DNA of 64,000 nucleotides, taken from positions 33,278 through 97,277 of the IMG/VR virus record IMGVR_UViG_3300034104_004920. One strand, written 5' to 3'. A model generated the notes under the pieces. It saw only the letters and a program-made list of their open reading frames with translations. It did no database searches and was not told the DNA's origin. Source of the DNA: a virus. A program made the translations under genes and the position numbers. Positions 57,196-63,471 of this stretch are shown here, piece after piece. Position 1 is the first letter of the stretch. Each line of letters starts with the position of its first letter.

Positions 57196-57266
57196 CGGCA
57201 GTGTTGCTGCCTCAGGAATCCCGGCCCTCAGTGCTAAGAGAACACCTACATGCCACCCTACTCTTA

Positions 57267-57336
57267 CCATAGTTCAACACACTTCCCAACCTAACCCGGG
57301 ATGCTGTTTGTACATTAGAAATGTGTTGAACTATGG
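57267..57336 (-). ncRNA. long-stem RNA element, copy 2
   Basis: Same outer stem sequence as copy 1 over 15 bp, extended to 19 bp (57267-57285 with 57318-57336); shorter, different interior containing CTAA/TTAG. Confidence 0.7.
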
Positions 57337-57530
57337 CAACGCCCCCTAAAGCGTAGCATAGTGTCTTGTACCAGGACGACGATCCCGCTGTATCTTAATA
57401 GAGGATAGTACTATTCTACAGCGGCATAGTACTATTTTTCGCCTTGTTGCACTGTACAATCTAGGGAATGATTGTACGTCGTGTGGCACCTCAGCTCGAG
57501 GGTTCATAAGAACCTCGGTGTTATGGTAGC

Positions 57531-57671
57531 AGGGTTCGAACCTGCAGTTGAATAGTCTGTCGCACTAGCTATTCTGGTCAGGTTTTGCCATGAGTGCGAG
57601 TCCTGCATCTTAATGCAGACGACTGTCCGTATAGGCTTTTCCTCGACCGTGTTCTCCGATTTTCACCATAC
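57531..57671 (-). ncRNA. tRNA-like RNA with T arm and long interior
   Basis: A perfect T arm GCAGG TTCGAAC CCTGC is followed by TACCATA, which pairs with TATGGTA 125 nt upstream, as an acceptor stem would. The interior (about 110 nt) holds TGCAT/ATGCA and GAATAG/CTATTC hairpins, not a normal cloverleaf. No CCA. Confidence 0.5.
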
Positions 57672-57857
57672 CATAGTTGTCCAGACCCGAGTGGAGACGT
57701 CTGAACCTTTCTATCTCATTCCACCATTAGACCCGTTAACTAGAGGTCAGCTAGATCCAAGATAAAGTGGAGTACTTGGACGTTTGTGTTGATCCACTAT
57801 CAGACCATTTGAACCTAGCGGTCGGCTAGGGTTTGAGTACAAGAGTTATGATTTTTA

Positions 57858-57966
57858 CCATATTTCAACACACTGCTGCGGCCGCAGACTACCGAGTACA
57901 TAACGCACGGAGGAGCAACCCTTGCCGATCTGCTGTACTGACTCGTCACAATGTGCTGAAATATAG
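57858..57966 (-). ncRNA. long-stem RNA element, copy 3
   Basis: Outer stem 57858-57874 with 57950-57966, in which one G:C pair of copies 1-2 is replaced by T:A and one A:U by G:U. Interior with TGC/GCA, GCAA/TTGC and CGAGT..GTACA/TGTACTCG stems. Confidence 0.7.
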
Positions 57967-57974
57967 CGACCCTT

Positions 57975-58072
57975 TGTAGGCAGGATTCGAACCTGCAAGT
58001 GGCTTCTACCACCACCGGCCCCAATGCGGGCCTATGTTTACCAGTTTCCATCACTACGGGTCCTCGGAGTCA
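57975..58072 (-). ncRNA. tRNA-like RNA, class II-like, non-canonical
   Basis: T arm GCAGG TTCGAAT CCTGC, variable-arm-like GTGG/CCAC, anticodon-like stem GGCC/GGCC, and an acceptor split as GACCC+GTAG against CTAC+AAA+GGGTC with a bulge. No CCA and no clear anticodon; may be a decayed tRNA-Leu or a mimic. Confidence 0.45.
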
Positions 58073-58109
58073 TGACTTCCGAGTATGGTTGAGGGTAGCT
58101 ACTCCTCTA

Positions 58110-58182
58110 CCATATTTCAACACACTGCTGAACAATCGTCAGTCTTCCTAAACAATCGTTAGGATCAATGTGCTGAAATATG
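58110..58182 (-). ncRNA. long-stem RNA element, copy 4
   Basis: Outer stem 58110-58126 with 58166-58182 (same T:A version as copy 3). Inside, two hairpins, TCCTAA/TTAGGA and CTGA/TCAG, carry the identical 7-nt loop CGATTGT. Confidence 0.75.
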
Positions 58183-58266
58183 CCCCCAACTCGTCAATTT
58201 AGGGTAGGGCTTCAACAGCTCATCAAGGAACAAATCCCACTGTTTACAAGCCGTTGCCATGATATT

Positions 58267-58295
58267 ATTATAATATGTTTAGAACATCATTTCAA
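58267..58295 (-). promoter_or_regulatory. sigma70-type promoter for the long-stem RNA cluster
   Basis: Minus-strand TTGAAA (58295-58290), 17 bp, TATAAT (58272-58267), between tRNA-Tyr and the RNA elements. Confidence 0.8.
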
Positions 58296-58309
58296 ATTCA
58301 ATTTTTTAC

Positions 58310-58396
58310 TGGTGGAAGCGGTAGGAATCGAACCTACGGTGTTTCTCTTGTCACTGATTTACAGTCAGCTGCCTTCGCCGCTCAGCACACACTTCC
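58310..58396 (-). tRNA. tRNA-Tyr (GTA)
   Basis: 87 nt class II; loop CTGTAAA on GCTGA/TCAGT; CCA encoded. Confidence 0.95.
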
Positions 58397-58399
58397 GTT

Positions 58400-58484
58400 T
58401 GGTACCCTCGGCCGGACTCGAACCGGCATGATGTTACTCGAGAGATTTTAAGTCTCTTGTGTCTACCGTTTCCACCACAAGGGC
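58400..58484 (-). tRNA. tRNA-Leu (TAA)
   Basis: 85 nt class II; loop CTTAAAA on AGAGA/TCTCT; acceptor GCCCTTG/CGAGGGT; CCA encoded. Confidence 0.95.
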
Positions 58485-58492
58485 AATGATAC

Positions 58493-58568
58493 TGGTACCT
58501 CTAGGGGGAGTCGAACCCCTCGTTTCCGCCTTGAAAGGGCAGCGTCCTAACCATTAGACGATAGAGGC
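58493..58568 (-). tRNA. tRNA-Glu (TTC)
   Basis: 76 nt; loop CTTTCAA on CTGCC/GGCGG; acceptor GCCTCTA/TAGAGGT; CCA encoded. First tRNA after the promoter at 58605. Confidence 0.95.
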
Positions 58569-58604
58569 AAAGTTGTTGAGTTTATATTGTTCAACAGAGG
58601 ATCT

Positions 58605-58633
58605 ATTATACAGGGTTAACCATTTCAAAACAA
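58605..58633 (-). promoter_or_regulatory. sigma70-type promoter for tRNA-Glu/Leu/Tyr
   Basis: Minus-strand TTGTTT (58633-58628), 17 bp, TATAAT (58610-58605), with AATTTTGAAG upstream. Confidence 0.85.
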
Positions 58634-58780
58634 CTTCAAAATTGTTAACCCTGTACAACAGGGGCTGAAACTATAACCAAACAGAGCAACGACTTCTGCT
58701 GGAGTATAGCTTGTCGAAGCTCTACAGTACGCTAATGACTTTATGACTATAACCCAAGTTGTTATCTTGTAGTCAGTCAT
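58625..58780 (-). CDS. small hypothetical protein
   Basis: 51 residues from ATG 58780 (weak gaagg RBS), downstream of a promoter at 58827: TDYKITTWVIVIKSLAYCRA, then TPAEVVALFGYSFSPCC. The region also folds (TTATGACTA/TAGTCATAA), so an RNA role is an alternative. Confidence 0.45.
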   Translation of the reverse strand: MTDYKITTWVIVIKSLAYCRASTSYTPAEVVALFGYSFSPCCTGLTILKLF

Positions 58781-58826
58781 AATGGGCCTTCGTCGAACAG
58801 CAGTTACTTCTATCAACAGAACACAT

Positions 58827-58855
58827 ATTATGACACAAAAAAGCACTCAAAACAA
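58827..58855 (-). promoter_or_regulatory. sigma70-type promoter
   Basis: Minus-strand TTGTTT (58855-58850), 17 bp, CATAAT (58832-58827), with AATTTTGAAC directly upstream. Confidence 0.7.
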
Positions 58856-58872
58856 GTTCAAAATTGTTCGTT

Positions 58873-59115
58873 TTATGCTCTGCGATTCCACTTGTCAATG
58901 CATTCTTCACGAGTGTCGGCATTGACTTGTGCGTCACATCCGCCACTTGTTTCTACGCAAAACATGCTATAACAACGCTGTTCTGGAGGAACAACTAGAG
59001 CACTGCAATACGACTTGAGTCCGCTCTTTCTAAGCACCCAGCCGATGCCGTTAGGATAAATGGTGTCTGGATCGCTCATGTCTACTTCATGGCCGCAAAA
59101 AGGACAGGGTTTCAT
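58873..59115 (-). CDS. Lar-like (restriction alleviation type) zinc protein
   Basis: 80 residues. KPCPFCGHEVDM at the start and the end TREECIDKWNRRA are the Lar/phage zinc-ribbon pattern; two further Cys lie between (MFCVETSGGC). Lar modulates type I restriction in Rac prophage, but most phage relatives are untested. ATG coupled to the gene at 59112. Confidence 0.7.
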   Translation of the reverse strand: MKPCPFCGHEVDMSDPDTIYPNGIGWVLRKSGLKSYCSALVVPPEQRCYSMFCVETSGGCDAQVNADTREECIDKWNRRA

Positions 59116-59342
59116 TGTGTTAGTCCAAAATGTTTTTTGATTGCCACTTGAGTTACTGATGCTGGAACATCATCGCCCATATAAGTATTATTACGAATTG
59201 CGTTATGGGATTCTAGCTGAATGATATCTACGCACTCCCGAACAATCAACTTAGTTAACCTTTCAGAATCCTCAATATTCCAACGCATATTTTCGCTTTC
59301 AGATACGACCTTATTGTGAAGTTCTTTAATCCTTTCGTTCAT
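59112..59342 (-). CDS. small paralogous phage protein, MNxRIxEL family
   Basis: 76 residues: NERIKELHNKV start, middle LTKLIVRECVDIIQLE and C-terminal IKKHFGLTQ. These three blocks recur in the products at 59339, 59563, 60026 and 60782. Function of this widespread phage family is unknown. Confidence 0.65.
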   Translation of the reverse strand: MNERIKELHNKVVSESENMRWNIEDSERLTKLIVRECVDIIQLESHNAIRNNTYMGDDVPASVTQVAIKKHFGLTQ

Positions 59343-59566
59343 TCTTCAACTCCGAAATGTTTTCTAATCAAGTCTGATGATTGGTATGGTTCCGCTTTGT
59401 TAGCAATACCCGCACATTCTCCAACAATCAACTCGGCGAACTTTTCTTCAAACTTAACTTCAAGTTCATTATGTTCCATGTAATAGCCGTAATGCTTACA
59501 GTCTGCCACATAGTCACGAGCATATTGCCTAGCCTGATCAGCAAGTTCACGAATTCGTTTATTCAT
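59339..59566 (-). CDS. small paralogous phage protein, MNxRIxEL family
   Basis: 75 residues: NKRIRELADQARQYARDYVA, FAELIVGECAGIANK and LIRKHFGVEE. The most typical member of the array. Stop and start overlap neighbours by 4 bp. Confidence 0.7.
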   Translation of the reverse strand: MNKRIRELADQARQYARDYVADCKHYGYYMEHNELEVKFEEKFAELIVGECAGIANKAEPYQSSDLIRKHFGVEE

Positions 59567-59781
59567 GGGCAGACCTCAAATTTGTTCTTGATGCCGTCAA
59601 TTATAACACGACAACACCAGGAAATGTCTTCATTTTCATAATTTGTTACACCCATTAGAGCAATCTCTGCAACGCAGTCTTGGACGACCATCTCAGTGTA
59701 TCTCTCTAGATACTTGTTATCTGCGGCGACATACTGAGTCATACCAGAATCTTCCGCAAGTTTATGAATTCGTTCGTTCAC
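59563..59781 (-). CDS. small paralogous phage protein, diverged
   Basis: 72 residues: NERIHKLAEDSGMTQYVAAD and YTEMVVQDCVAEIALMG keep the first two blocks; the end (IKNKFEVCP) is a diverged version of the HFGV block. Confidence 0.65.
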   Translation of the reverse strand: MNERIHKLAEDSGMTQYVAADNKYLERYTEMVVQDCVAEIALMGVTNYENEDISWCCRVIIDGIKNKFEVCP

Positions 59782-60026
59782 AGGCTTACTCCTTTGGAAA
59801 GATTTGCCAGTCGGCGTTGCTCATTGCTTGCTTGGTGTTCTGCCTTGCGACGTTCCTTCAATGCTCGTTCACGGAAGTCCTTTTCAAACTGTACATCGTT
59901 GAACACAGTTTGTTGCGGCACACCATACACCTCAGCAACAGCCAACACAGCAGGCCATTCATTATACCGCAGCCGATCCTCTGAATTATCAACCAGCCAT
60001 TGAATCATTTCTTCATAGATTTTCAT
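59778..60026 (-). CDS. hypothetical protein within paralog array
   Basis: 82 residues, unrelated to its neighbours: MIQWLVDNSEDRLRYNEWPA, AVAEVYGVPQQTVFNDVQFE (HTH-like) then a basic helix RERALKERRKAEHQA. Coupled at both ends. Possible DNA or RNA binder. Confidence 0.55.
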   Translation of the reverse strand: MKIYEEMIQWLVDNSEDRLRYNEWPAVLAVAEVYGVPQQTVFNDVQFEKDFRERALKERRKAEHQASNEQRRLANLSKGVSL

Positions 60027-60226
60027 TATTTGACTCCGAAATGTTCTAAAATTTCAGCACCAATGTTTTTATTGCCATTGTATTCACAACGAGTAGCAAT
60101 TACGGCACATTTAGTAACAATCAACTCGGCAAACTTTTCTTTTGAAAAATGATAGCACTCGAAAAGATTTTCATCTTTAAACGGTATCATTGCCTGTTCG
60201 GCAAGCTCTAGTACTCGTGAGTTCAT
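60026..60226 (-). CDS. small paralogous phage protein, MNxRIxEL family
   Basis: 66 residues: NSRVLELAEQAMIPFKDE, KFAELIVTKCAVIATRCE, ILEHFGVK, all three family blocks. Confidence 0.7.
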   Translation of the reverse strand: MNSRVLELAEQAMIPFKDENLFECYHFSKEKFAELIVTKCAVIATRCEYNGNKNIGAEILEHFGVK

Positions 60227-60227
60227 C

Positions 60228-60425
60228 TTAGTACCTTTTTACGAAAATTTCGTGATTACAGGGCGGACACTTGATAAAGTTAACTAACTCACGAGTACCA
60301 TCGTAATCAACTACAGACCGTTCTTGAATATCTGCTGGTACATAATTCAGCGTTGAACCACAGCTAGGACAAATGACTTCTTTAACCACACTTGGATGCG
60401 GTACGGTGCTTACTGCTGTTACCAT
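60228..60425 (-). CDS. zinc-ribbon protein
   Basis: 65 residues with CPSCGSTLNYV and CPPCNHEIFVKRY, two CxxC knuckles about 37 residues apart. Probably a single zinc ribbon. Role unknown. Confidence 0.6.
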   Translation of the reverse strand: MVTAVSTVPHPSVVKEVICPSCGSTLNYVPADIQERSVVDYDGTRELVNFIKCPPCNHEIFVKRY

Positions 60426-60461
60426 TATTCAATCCCGGCCCAACTCAAAACAAGTCTAAAT

Positions 60462-60785
60462 TTATTTGTTTTCTACAAGAGTTGCTGCAGCTTCAACCAC
60501 CACGTAGCGAACCACCTCATAGGGGTCGTCGTGAAGACCACGACGAGCAGCCAAGGTTTTTAAACACTGCTTAAAGAAACGATAAAATCCAAAGGAGACC
60601 ATACACACCACTGCCAGCCTGAACGCATCGCCGTCAGACGTGAGTGGGTTCCATAAAAAATAAACATCGTCACCCTCACCGTGAGAGATGCCGGTTCCCC
60701 ACGAAGTGTTCTCAACAAAGCGCGGATTTTTAAGCCCTGCTGCCTTCGCGGCACCCTCCAATAACGACTGGATCTTGCTGTTCAT
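60462..60785 (-). CDS. hypothetical protein
   Basis: 107 residues from ATG 60785, coupled to the gene at 60782. N-terminus NSKIQSLLEGAAKAAGLKNP is a loose match to the paralog family; the rest (HGEGDDVYFLWNPLTSDGDA, AARRGLHDDPYEVVRYVVVE) is different and more GC-rich. Function unknown. Confidence 0.55.
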   Translation of the reverse strand: MNSKIQSLLEGAAKAAGLKNPRFVENTSWGTGISHGEGDDVYFLWNPLTSDGDAFRLAVVCMVSFGFYRFFKQCLKTLAARRGLHDDPYEVVRYVVVEAAATLVENK

Positions 60786-61039
60786 TGTTCTACTCCAAAA
60801 CCGCGATCTAGGTTGAACTGGTCTTGAATACTCCACACACAGCTACGAACTCCATCATGCCAAGTGTTGCCAACAATCCACCTATCGCCTGGATCGCTTG
60901 CAGCTTGGATACACTTTTTAATGATGACTTCAGCGAACTGTTCAAAAACTTCTTCGCCTACAACATACAAACCATCGCTTCGTTGATTCATACGGGTCAT
61001 GCCAGCACTGATGGCAAGTTCTTTAATCTTTTGATTCAT
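60782..61039 (-). CDS. small paralogous phage protein, MNxRIxEL family
   Basis: 85 residues: NQKIKELAISAGMTRMNQRS, FAEVIIKKCIQAASD and a final GFGVEQ block, with an insertion GDRWIVGNTWHDGVRSC. First gene of the array after the HTH gene. Confidence 0.65.
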   Translation of the reverse strand: MNQKIKELAISAGMTRMNQRSDGLYVVGEEVFEQFAEVIIKKCIQAASDPGDRWIVGNTWHDGVRSCVWSIQDQFNLDRGFGVEQ

Positions 61040-61090
61040 CTTGGTCTTCTAGTGTTTAAAAGACTATTTTAAGCTAAAAAAGAAGTGCGT

Positions 61091-61381
61091 TCAACATCGA
61101 ATTTTTGTGATTGAAGAGTACAGCAGCATGAGTTGTTCGTGGGTGCAATTTTTTAGTGAGTCTAAGGAATCTGGTGTCAAGTTCAATTCTTCGCAGATTT
61201 TGATGATGACCTCGTCTTTCTTTAATCGCTTGGTTTCTTTTTTATATACACCTTCTTTTCCCAGTTTTACAGCAATGCTGCGAGGGGTACGGCTTAACAA
61301 AAAACCAATATTCTCTATACTCATTCCGGAGTTGTATAATTCTAATAGTTTATTTGTTGTTGTTGAATCCCAATAGTTCAT
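61091..61381 (-). CDS. small HTH DNA-binding protein
   Basis: 96 residues: TTTNKLLELYNSGMSIENIG then FLLSRTPRSIAVKLGKEGVY and KKETKR, an HTH with recognition helix RSIAVKL. The C-terminal part (LNLTPDSLDSLKNCTHEQLM) matches EDLEKIESLEKCNKRVLQLL in its plus-strand paralog at 63472. Divergent promoter region follows. Confidence 0.7.
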   Translation of the reverse strand: MNYWDSTTTNKLLELYNSGMSIENIGFLLSRTPRSIAVKLGKEGVYKKETKRLKKDEVIIKICEELNLTPDSLDSLKNCTHEQLMLLYSSITKIRC

Positions 61382-61403
61382 ATATACCTCCGAAAATTAA
61401 GAG

Positions 61404-61432
61404 TTGTTTTGTGTGATCTTTTGTACTATAAT
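61404..61432 (+). promoter_or_regulatory. sigma70-type promoter
   Basis: TTGTTT (61404-61409), 17 bp, TATAAT (61427-61432), for the plus-strand genes from 61458. Confidence 0.8.
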
Positions 61433-61457
61433 AATCTTTTAAACAAGGAAAAACTCA

Positions 61458-61652
61458 ATGTTTTGCATCAAGTGCGGCGATGACGTCAATCCAAAGCGTG
61501 TAGCCTTGGGTTACAAGACGTGTTTGAGTTGTGGTGAAACACTTGCCAAACAGTACAAACACTGTATTGTTCCTCTTCATAAGTCCAATTATCAACCCAT
61601 CACAGACCTGAGCCTGTTGAAAGGCATCAATTCAAAAGTATGTCCCGTCTAA
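61458..61652 (+). CDS. small zinc-ribbon protein
   Basis: 64 residues: MFCIKCGDDVNPKRVALGYK then CLSCGETLAKQ. Two CxxC separated by about 18 residues, a DksA/TraR-like ribbon frequently seen in phages. RBS caagga. Confidence 0.65.
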   Translation: MFCIKCGDDVNPKRVALGYKTCLSCGETLAKQYKHCIVPLHKSNYQPITDLSLLKGINSKVCPV

Positions 61653-61828
61653 AAGACATTTTAACACAACTGGGATTCTATAAACAAGGTGATTTTTATT
61701 GTAGTAGAACGCATGACTGCTACAGTGTGATTCACGAATCCCATGTTGAAGTCATGGAGAAGTACCTTGAAAACAAAATGTTTGTTCAAGGCAGCAGTCT
61801 TGTGTATCATCCTCCTGTGGATCCCTAA
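61640..61828 (+). CDS. small hypothetical protein
   Basis: 62 residues: LKDILTQLGFYKQGDFYCSR, VIHESHVEVMEKYLENK. Overlaps both neighbours in other frames. Unknown. Confidence 0.5.
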   Translation: MSRLKDILTQLGFYKQGDFYCSRTHDCYSVIHESHVEVMEKYLENKMFVQGSSLVYHPPVDP

Positions 61829-62231
61829 CGAAACTCACTACACTGATAAAAAAGGGGTGGTATGTCTTGCACAAGCACTGTACCACGAAGCCCGAGGCGA
61901 GAGCTTGAAGGGCAAGTTGTGGGTTGCTAAAGTGGTCTTTAATCGTGGAGACGACCTCTGCCGTGTAATATATCAACCACACCAGTTTCCTTGGACGACT
62001 GGAAAGGTTACATATGATCGCTACCACTACAACCTAGCCCAGGTCATCATCCGCAACCCACACTTGTTACCACATACCCGTGCTACCCACTTTCATAACC
62101 TAACGGTCGATCCAGGCTGGCACGATTTAGAGTACATCACCACAATCAAAAACCATAAATTTTATGCAAAAAAAGCAAGTTCATCCAGAAGTAAGAAACC
62201 AGGCTCTAAAAAAGCTCAAACAAGAAGATGA
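61743..62231 (+). CDS. SleB/CwlJ-type cell wall hydrolase
   Basis: 162 residues. An N-terminal hydrophobic anchor (CLFKAAVLCIILLWIP) precedes the hydrolase_2 core: VVCLAQALYHEARGES near 41 with catalytic Glu, KLWVAKVVFNR, and VIYQPHQFPWT near 81. Lys/Ser-rich basic tail. It would cut peptidoglycan from the periplasmic side and is distinct from the GH19 endolysin. Its first 28 codons overlap the gene before, so the start is less certain. Confidence 0.75.
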   Translation: MLKSWRSTLKTKCLFKAAVLCIILLWIPNETHYTDKKGVVCLAQALYHEARGESLKGKLWVAKVVFNRGDDLCRVIYQPHQFPWTTGKVTYDRYHYNLAQVIIRNPHLLPHTRATHFHNLTVDPGWHDLEYITTIKNHKFYAKKASSSRSKKPGSKKAQTRR

Positions 62232-62307
62232 GGTGTTGGAGCCGTTGGTGAGCTTTTTAAAGCCTAGCCGAGTCAAAACTAGAAAGGCCCATAAACACAA
62301 ACACTAG
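62164..62307 (+). CDS. small basic peptide
   Basis: 47 codons out of frame with and overlapping the hydrolase end: VHPEVRNQALKKLKQEDEVL, then KTRKAHKHKH. Stop is followed after one base by the next ATG. Possible only from its position between coupled genes. Confidence 0.4.
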   Translation: MQKKQVHPEVRNQALKKLKQEDEVLEPLVSFLKPSRVKTRKAHKHKH

Positions 62308-62308
62308 C

Positions 62309-62485
62309 ATGGGCTTTTTTCCTCAACCACCCAATCATAATTTTTACTTTTTATTTGAGTACCAAAAACTACAAGAAGACTTGTTCTATATTGTGGGGAT
62401 TGCACACGAGGTAACCCGAGGTCACAGCGACCCACAAACTGCTCTGAGTTCCATTATGTCTGTCTTAGACGAGTACTTATACTAA
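62309..62485 (+). CDS. small hypothetical protein
   Basis: 58 residues: MGFFPQPPNHNFYFLFEYQK, LFYIVGIAHEVTRGHSD, SSIMSVLDEYLY. The ATG lies in the 3' arm of a GCCCAT/ATGGGC hairpin with a T-run, which could act as an attenuator over its own start codon. A clear terminator follows. Confidence 0.5.
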   Translation: MGFFPQPPNHNFYFLFEYQKLQEDLFYIVGIAHEVTRGHSDPQTALSSIMSVLDEYLY

Positions 62486-62488
62486 CCC

Positions 62489-62515
62489 AGACCGGCCCGT
62501 GAGCCGGTCTTTTTG
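62489..62515 (+). terminator. intrinsic terminator
   Basis: Stem 62489-62496 with 62503-62510, then TTTTTGTTG. Confidence 0.88.
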
Positions 62516-62559
62516 TTGTGTTCAACGCCCTTAAAACACCCCCCTCATAAAAAATACAC

Positions 62560-62588
62560 TTGTTTTTCGGTAAAATTCATGATACAAT
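62560..62588 (+). promoter_or_regulatory. sigma70-type promoter for a small RNA
   Basis: TTGTTT (62560-62565), 17 bp, TACAAT (62583-62588). Confidence 0.75.
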
Positions 62589-62594
62589 AGTTGT

Positions 62595-62735
62595 ATCTCA
62601 ACAGAGATAAGACAACAGCGCATCAGCGCGAAGGTTTTGAGTTCAAAACCTCGCCGCGGGAGGGACCCCACAGGGAGGGCACCGCGGGCACGAGCTCTCG
62701 AAACCGTCACGCTGATGCATGCGGTTGTATAATGA
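62595..62735 (+). ncRNA. small multibranched structured RNA
   Basis: Starts at the predicted transcript start. 5' hairpin TTGT-ATCTC/GAGAT-ACAA (62592-62615), long-range stem GCATCAGCG (62620-62628) with CGCTGATGC (62711-62719), enclosing AGGTTTTGA/TCAAAACCT (62633-62652), a G/C-rich CCGCGG/CCGCGG stem-loop, and CGAG/CTCG. No ORF or RBS; about 110 bases of A/T-rich DNA follow before the gene at 62848. Confidence 0.6.
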
Positions 62736-62847
62736 TCAAATAGGGGAAGTATTTTTTTATATTTTTTTAAAATTTTGATGGCTAAAAGAACACTGATGAA
62801 ATCCCATATTTAAAACAAAAAAGAAAAGAAGCAAAGTTTTCGCAAAA

Positions 62848-63471
62848 ATGAAGAAAAACATTTTACAAGTTGCGCCGGCCGATCTGGTTTCCTCACAATT
62901 CTGGCAAACCAACCACAGCTGGATCTGGAATCAAGCCACTGCAGTTTTAGCTCAAATACCACCAGTCCGTGGTCATAACCGTTATAACTCGGTAGCAACT
63001 CTGGAACGTATTCAAAGAGACCCTCTAGCCCGTCAAGTCCTCAACGTCTTTACGACCAGCCCTCGCTCACAGTACATAAAAAATCAGACCCTCGTTCCTC
63101 AGTTTAACCAAAGCGTGCCATTAGTCTTGATGGCATATAAACGTTACTACAACGTGTGTTACCACAGCTGGGATGATGACGTCTGTTCATTATTAGAGTT
63201 CGACCATCAACTAGTATTAAAAAATCAACACCACGTACTGCCGTGTGTTAAGACTTTAGACTGGAGTACTTTTCCCACCAGAGACCTCTCAGGTTACTGC
63301 AGTTTAGGGTCATGGAGTAGTGGTGTCATTGGAAGACTAGATCGGTTAAGCAAACACATATACCTACAAACCTGGCTCTGGCACCACACTAAAATTACTC
63401 CATACTCAATCCAAAGCCTAGAAGACTGGGACCACAGACACACAACACTACACACCTCAGACATATTTTAA
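62848..63471 (+). CDS. hypothetical protein
   Basis: 207 residues, unusually rich in His, Trp and Tyr (NHSWIWNQATAVLAQIPPVR; LQTWLWHHTKITPYSIQSLE). Two short Cys/His clusters might bind metal. Codon use is more GC-rich than the neighbours. RBS weak (aaaaga). No family recognised; its stop abuts the HTH gene at 63472. Confidence 0.6.
   Translation: MKKNILQVAPADLVSSQFWQTNHSWIWNQATAVLAQIPPVRGHNRYNSVATLERIQRDPLARQVLNVFTTSPRSQYIKNQTLVPQFNQSVPLVLMAYKRYYNVCYHSWDDDVCSLLEFDHQLVLKNQHHVLPCVKTLDWSTFPTRDLSGYCSLGSWSSGVIGRLDRLSKHIYLQTWLWHHTKITPYSIQSLEDWDHRHTTLHTSDIF

Noticed and set aside
57099-58182. CRISPR-like interpretation of the repeated sequence
   Set aside because: Repeats are paired inverted arms of individual RNA elements at irregular spacing, not direct repeats with uniform spacers, and no cas gene is present.
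57122-58431. Short ORFs on both strands in the RNA-rich region
   Set aside because: They run across structured RNA elements and tRNAs with no RBS, and composition is not coding-like.
61068-61094. Promoter-like TTGAAC/TAAAAT upstream of the paralog array
   Set aside because: Spacing read as 15 bp; too short for a confident sigma70 call, so not listed.
62680-62725. Hammerhead-ribozyme-like words (CGAAAC, GTC, CTGATG) in the small RNA
   Set aside because: The order could fit a permuted hammerhead, but stem III would be only two bases and CTGATG is followed by C, not A, so the catalytic core is not formed.
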